Origin: Alphaproteobacteria bacterium UBA1303
GTDB lineage: Bacteria > Pseudomonadota > Alphaproteobacteria > Micropepsales > Micropepsaceae
Direction: 5' to 3'
DNA: 15,609 nucleotides
NCBI GenBank assembly: GCA_002307315.1
Contig: DBTZ01000055.1
Span: 9,011-24,619, forward strand
Below the pieces are notes generated by a model that saw only the letters and a list, made by a program, of their open reading frames with translations, ran no database searches and had not been told where the DNA came from. This document shows positions 14,383 to 15,609 of the stretch, in pieces; within the stretch, counting starts at the first letter, position 1, and each line of letters opens with the position of its first letter. The translations under genes were made by a program, and so were the position numbers.

Positions 14383-15609
14383 TTACGCGGCGGCGCTATA
14401 GGACGCATCGTCGTCCTTCTTCTCCTTGTCGGCGATTTCGAAGCGGGCGACCAGACTTTCCATTTCCTTGGCGAAGCCGGCGAGGGCTTCGGATGCGGCG
14501 TTGCTTTGTTCGGCCATCGCCGCGTTCTGCTGGGTGGTCTTGTCCATATCGGAAACCGCGGTGTCGATCTCGGAAAGCGCGTTGGCCTGTTCGCGTTGCG
14601 AATTGGCGATCTCGCCCACCAACTGAGTGATCACGCCGATATCGGAAACGATCTTCTGCAGCGCGGTGCCGCTTTCCTCCACCAGCTTGACGCCGGTTTC
14701 CACCTGGGATTCGGAGGTCTTGATCAGCGCCTTGATCTCCTTCGCCGCGCCGGCCGAGCGCTGCGCCAGGGCGCGCACTTCCGAGGCGACCACGGCAAAG
14801 CCTTTGCCGGCATCGCCCGCGCGCGCCGCTTCGACGCCCGCATTCAAGGCCAGCAGATTGGTCTGGAAGGCGATCTCGTCGATCACTCCGATGATGTGGG
14901 TGATCTCGGTCGACGATTTGGCGATTTCGCGCATCGCCGCCACCGCCTTGCCGGCGATGTCGTTGCCGCGCTCGGCGTCCTTTTTGGCGGTCGTCGCCCG
15001 GCTGTTGGCCTGCTGGGCGCCTTCGGCCGATTTGCCGATGGTCGCGGTGATCTCGTTCACCGCCGCCGCGGTCTCTTCCAAGCTCGCCGCCTGACGCTCG
15101 GTGCGCTGCGCCATCTCGCGGGCGCCCTGGCTGATTTCGTTGCAGTTTCCCGCGATCTCGCCGGCGCTGCCGTGGATCTCTTTCATCGCCTGTTCGAGCT
15201 GGATGATGGCGTCGTTGAAGTCCTTCTTCAGACCGCGATATTCCACCGGCAGATCCTTGTTCAACCGGTAGGTCAGGTTGCGGGCCGCCAGCGCCTTCAT
15301 GCCCTCGCCGAAGCTGGATACCACCAGATCGATGCCGGCCAGACGCGTTGCTTCCTCGGCTTCCTTCTGCGCCGTCTCGGCGGCGATGCGGTCGCGTTCG
15401 CGCTGCTTGGCCGATTCCTCGCGTTCTTTCCGATTGTTCTCCGCCGTTTCCATCGCCTGGTTGAAGTCGTCCTTCAGCCCCACATAGGCCAACGGAACGT
15501 CGGAGGTCAGGCGGTATTCCAGCTTCTCTTCGGCCAAGGCCTTGAGGCCCTCGCCGAAGGTGCCGACCACCACCTGTTCGGACCGCCGCTGCGCTTCCGC
15601 CTCGGCCTT
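14383..15609 (-). CDS. Methyl-accepting chemotaxis protein, N-terminal part outside the window
   Basis: A chemoreceptor that passes ligand signals to CheA/CheW; the visible 408 residues are the cytoplasmic part, and the frame is open to the window end (continuing with KAEAEAQRRSEQ before the first internal GTG at 15573). Two HAMP-like repeats are seen, around GTFGEGLKALAEEKLEYRL and SSFGEGMKALAARNLTYRL, each ending in a LKxDFNxA helix and separated by a charged coiled coil (KEREESAKQRERDRIAAET). The signalling hairpin follows with the tip IDEIAFQTNLLALNAGVEAA and GKGFAVVASEVRALAQRSA. The methylation helices contain EETAAAVNEITATI. The C terminus ends DDDASYSAAA and has no NWETF-type tether for CheR/CheB. 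Its sensor domain and any membrane segments lie outside the window. The terminator at 14323-14354 ends its transcript. Confidence 0.95.
   Translation of the reverse strand, partial: KAEAEAQRRSEQVVVGTFGEGLKALAEEKLEYRLTSDVPLAYVGLKDDFNQAMETAENNRKEREESAKQRERDRIAAETAQKEAEEATRLAGIDLVVSSFGEGMKALAARNLTYRLNKDLPVEYRGLKKDFNDAIIQLEQAMKEIHGSAGEIAGNCNEISQGAREMAQRTERQAASLEETAAAVNEITATIGKSAEGAQQANSRATTAKKDAERGNDIAGKAVAAMREIAKSSTEITHIIGVIDEIAFQTNLLALNAGVEAARAGDAGKGFAVVASEVRALAQRSAGAAKEIKALIKTSESQVETGVKLVEESGTALQKIVSDIGVITQLVGEIANSQREQANALSEIDTAVSDMDKTTQQNAAMAEQSNAASEALAGFAKEMESLVARFEIADKEKKDDDASYSAAA

Overview
The window is GC-rich, densely coded DNA from a free-living, probably motile Gram-negative bacterium. 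The alphaproteobacterial look of several proteins (dihydroorotase, signal peptidase I, SpoIIAA-like protein, chemoreceptors) points to Alphaproteobacteria, perhaps near Rhodospirillales or Rhizobiales. This placement is from memory of protein families, not from a search. I see no tRNA, rRNA, CRISPR array, insertion sequence or prophage.

Layout. (1) 1-2921 is housekeeping: the 3' part of pyrG (CTP synthase), convergent with lepB (signal peptidase I, minus), then queF (preQ0 reductase), divergent from lepB. (2) 2922-4654 has AT-rich spacers and a signalling pair: a soluble protein with a chemoreceptor hairpin tip followed by a Cache-like sensor, then a small SpoIIAA/STAS-like protein. (3) 4657-4785 holds four successive hairpins between convergent genes. 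(4) 4796-6006 is a minus-strand two-gene operon with overlapping stop and start: a glyoxalase-fold (VOC) protein carrying a 63-residue lysine/alanine histone-H1-like tail, followed by tag (3-methyladenine DNA glycosylase I). A perfect hairpin covers the ribosome-binding site of the first gene. (5) 6233-9194 holds a dihydroorotase of the pyrC class, a LysE-type exporter and a secreted FKBP prolyl isomerase. (6) 9306-14304 is an envelope/exopolysaccharide region: an NdvB-like GH17-GT2 beta-glucan synthase, a secreted double-PDZ protein with an unrecognised N-terminal domain, and a secreted NodB-type polysaccharide deacetylase. (7) 14323-15609 is the 3' part of a second chemoreceptor on the minus strand with tandem HAMP-like repeats, ending in a clear intrinsic terminator.

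How the genes may work together. pyrG and the dihydroorotase serve pyrimidine synthesis but are not adjacent. The glucan synthase, PDZ protein and deacetylase could make, handle and trim an envelope glucan. The best candidate for something undescribed is the VOC/H1-tail plus tag pair: a possibly DNA-tethered small-molecule enzyme translationally coupled to an alkylation-repair glycosylase, under a possible SD-sequestering RNA hairpin. The second candidate is the reversed-order soluble chemoreceptor-Cache protein next to a SpoIIAA-like partner.
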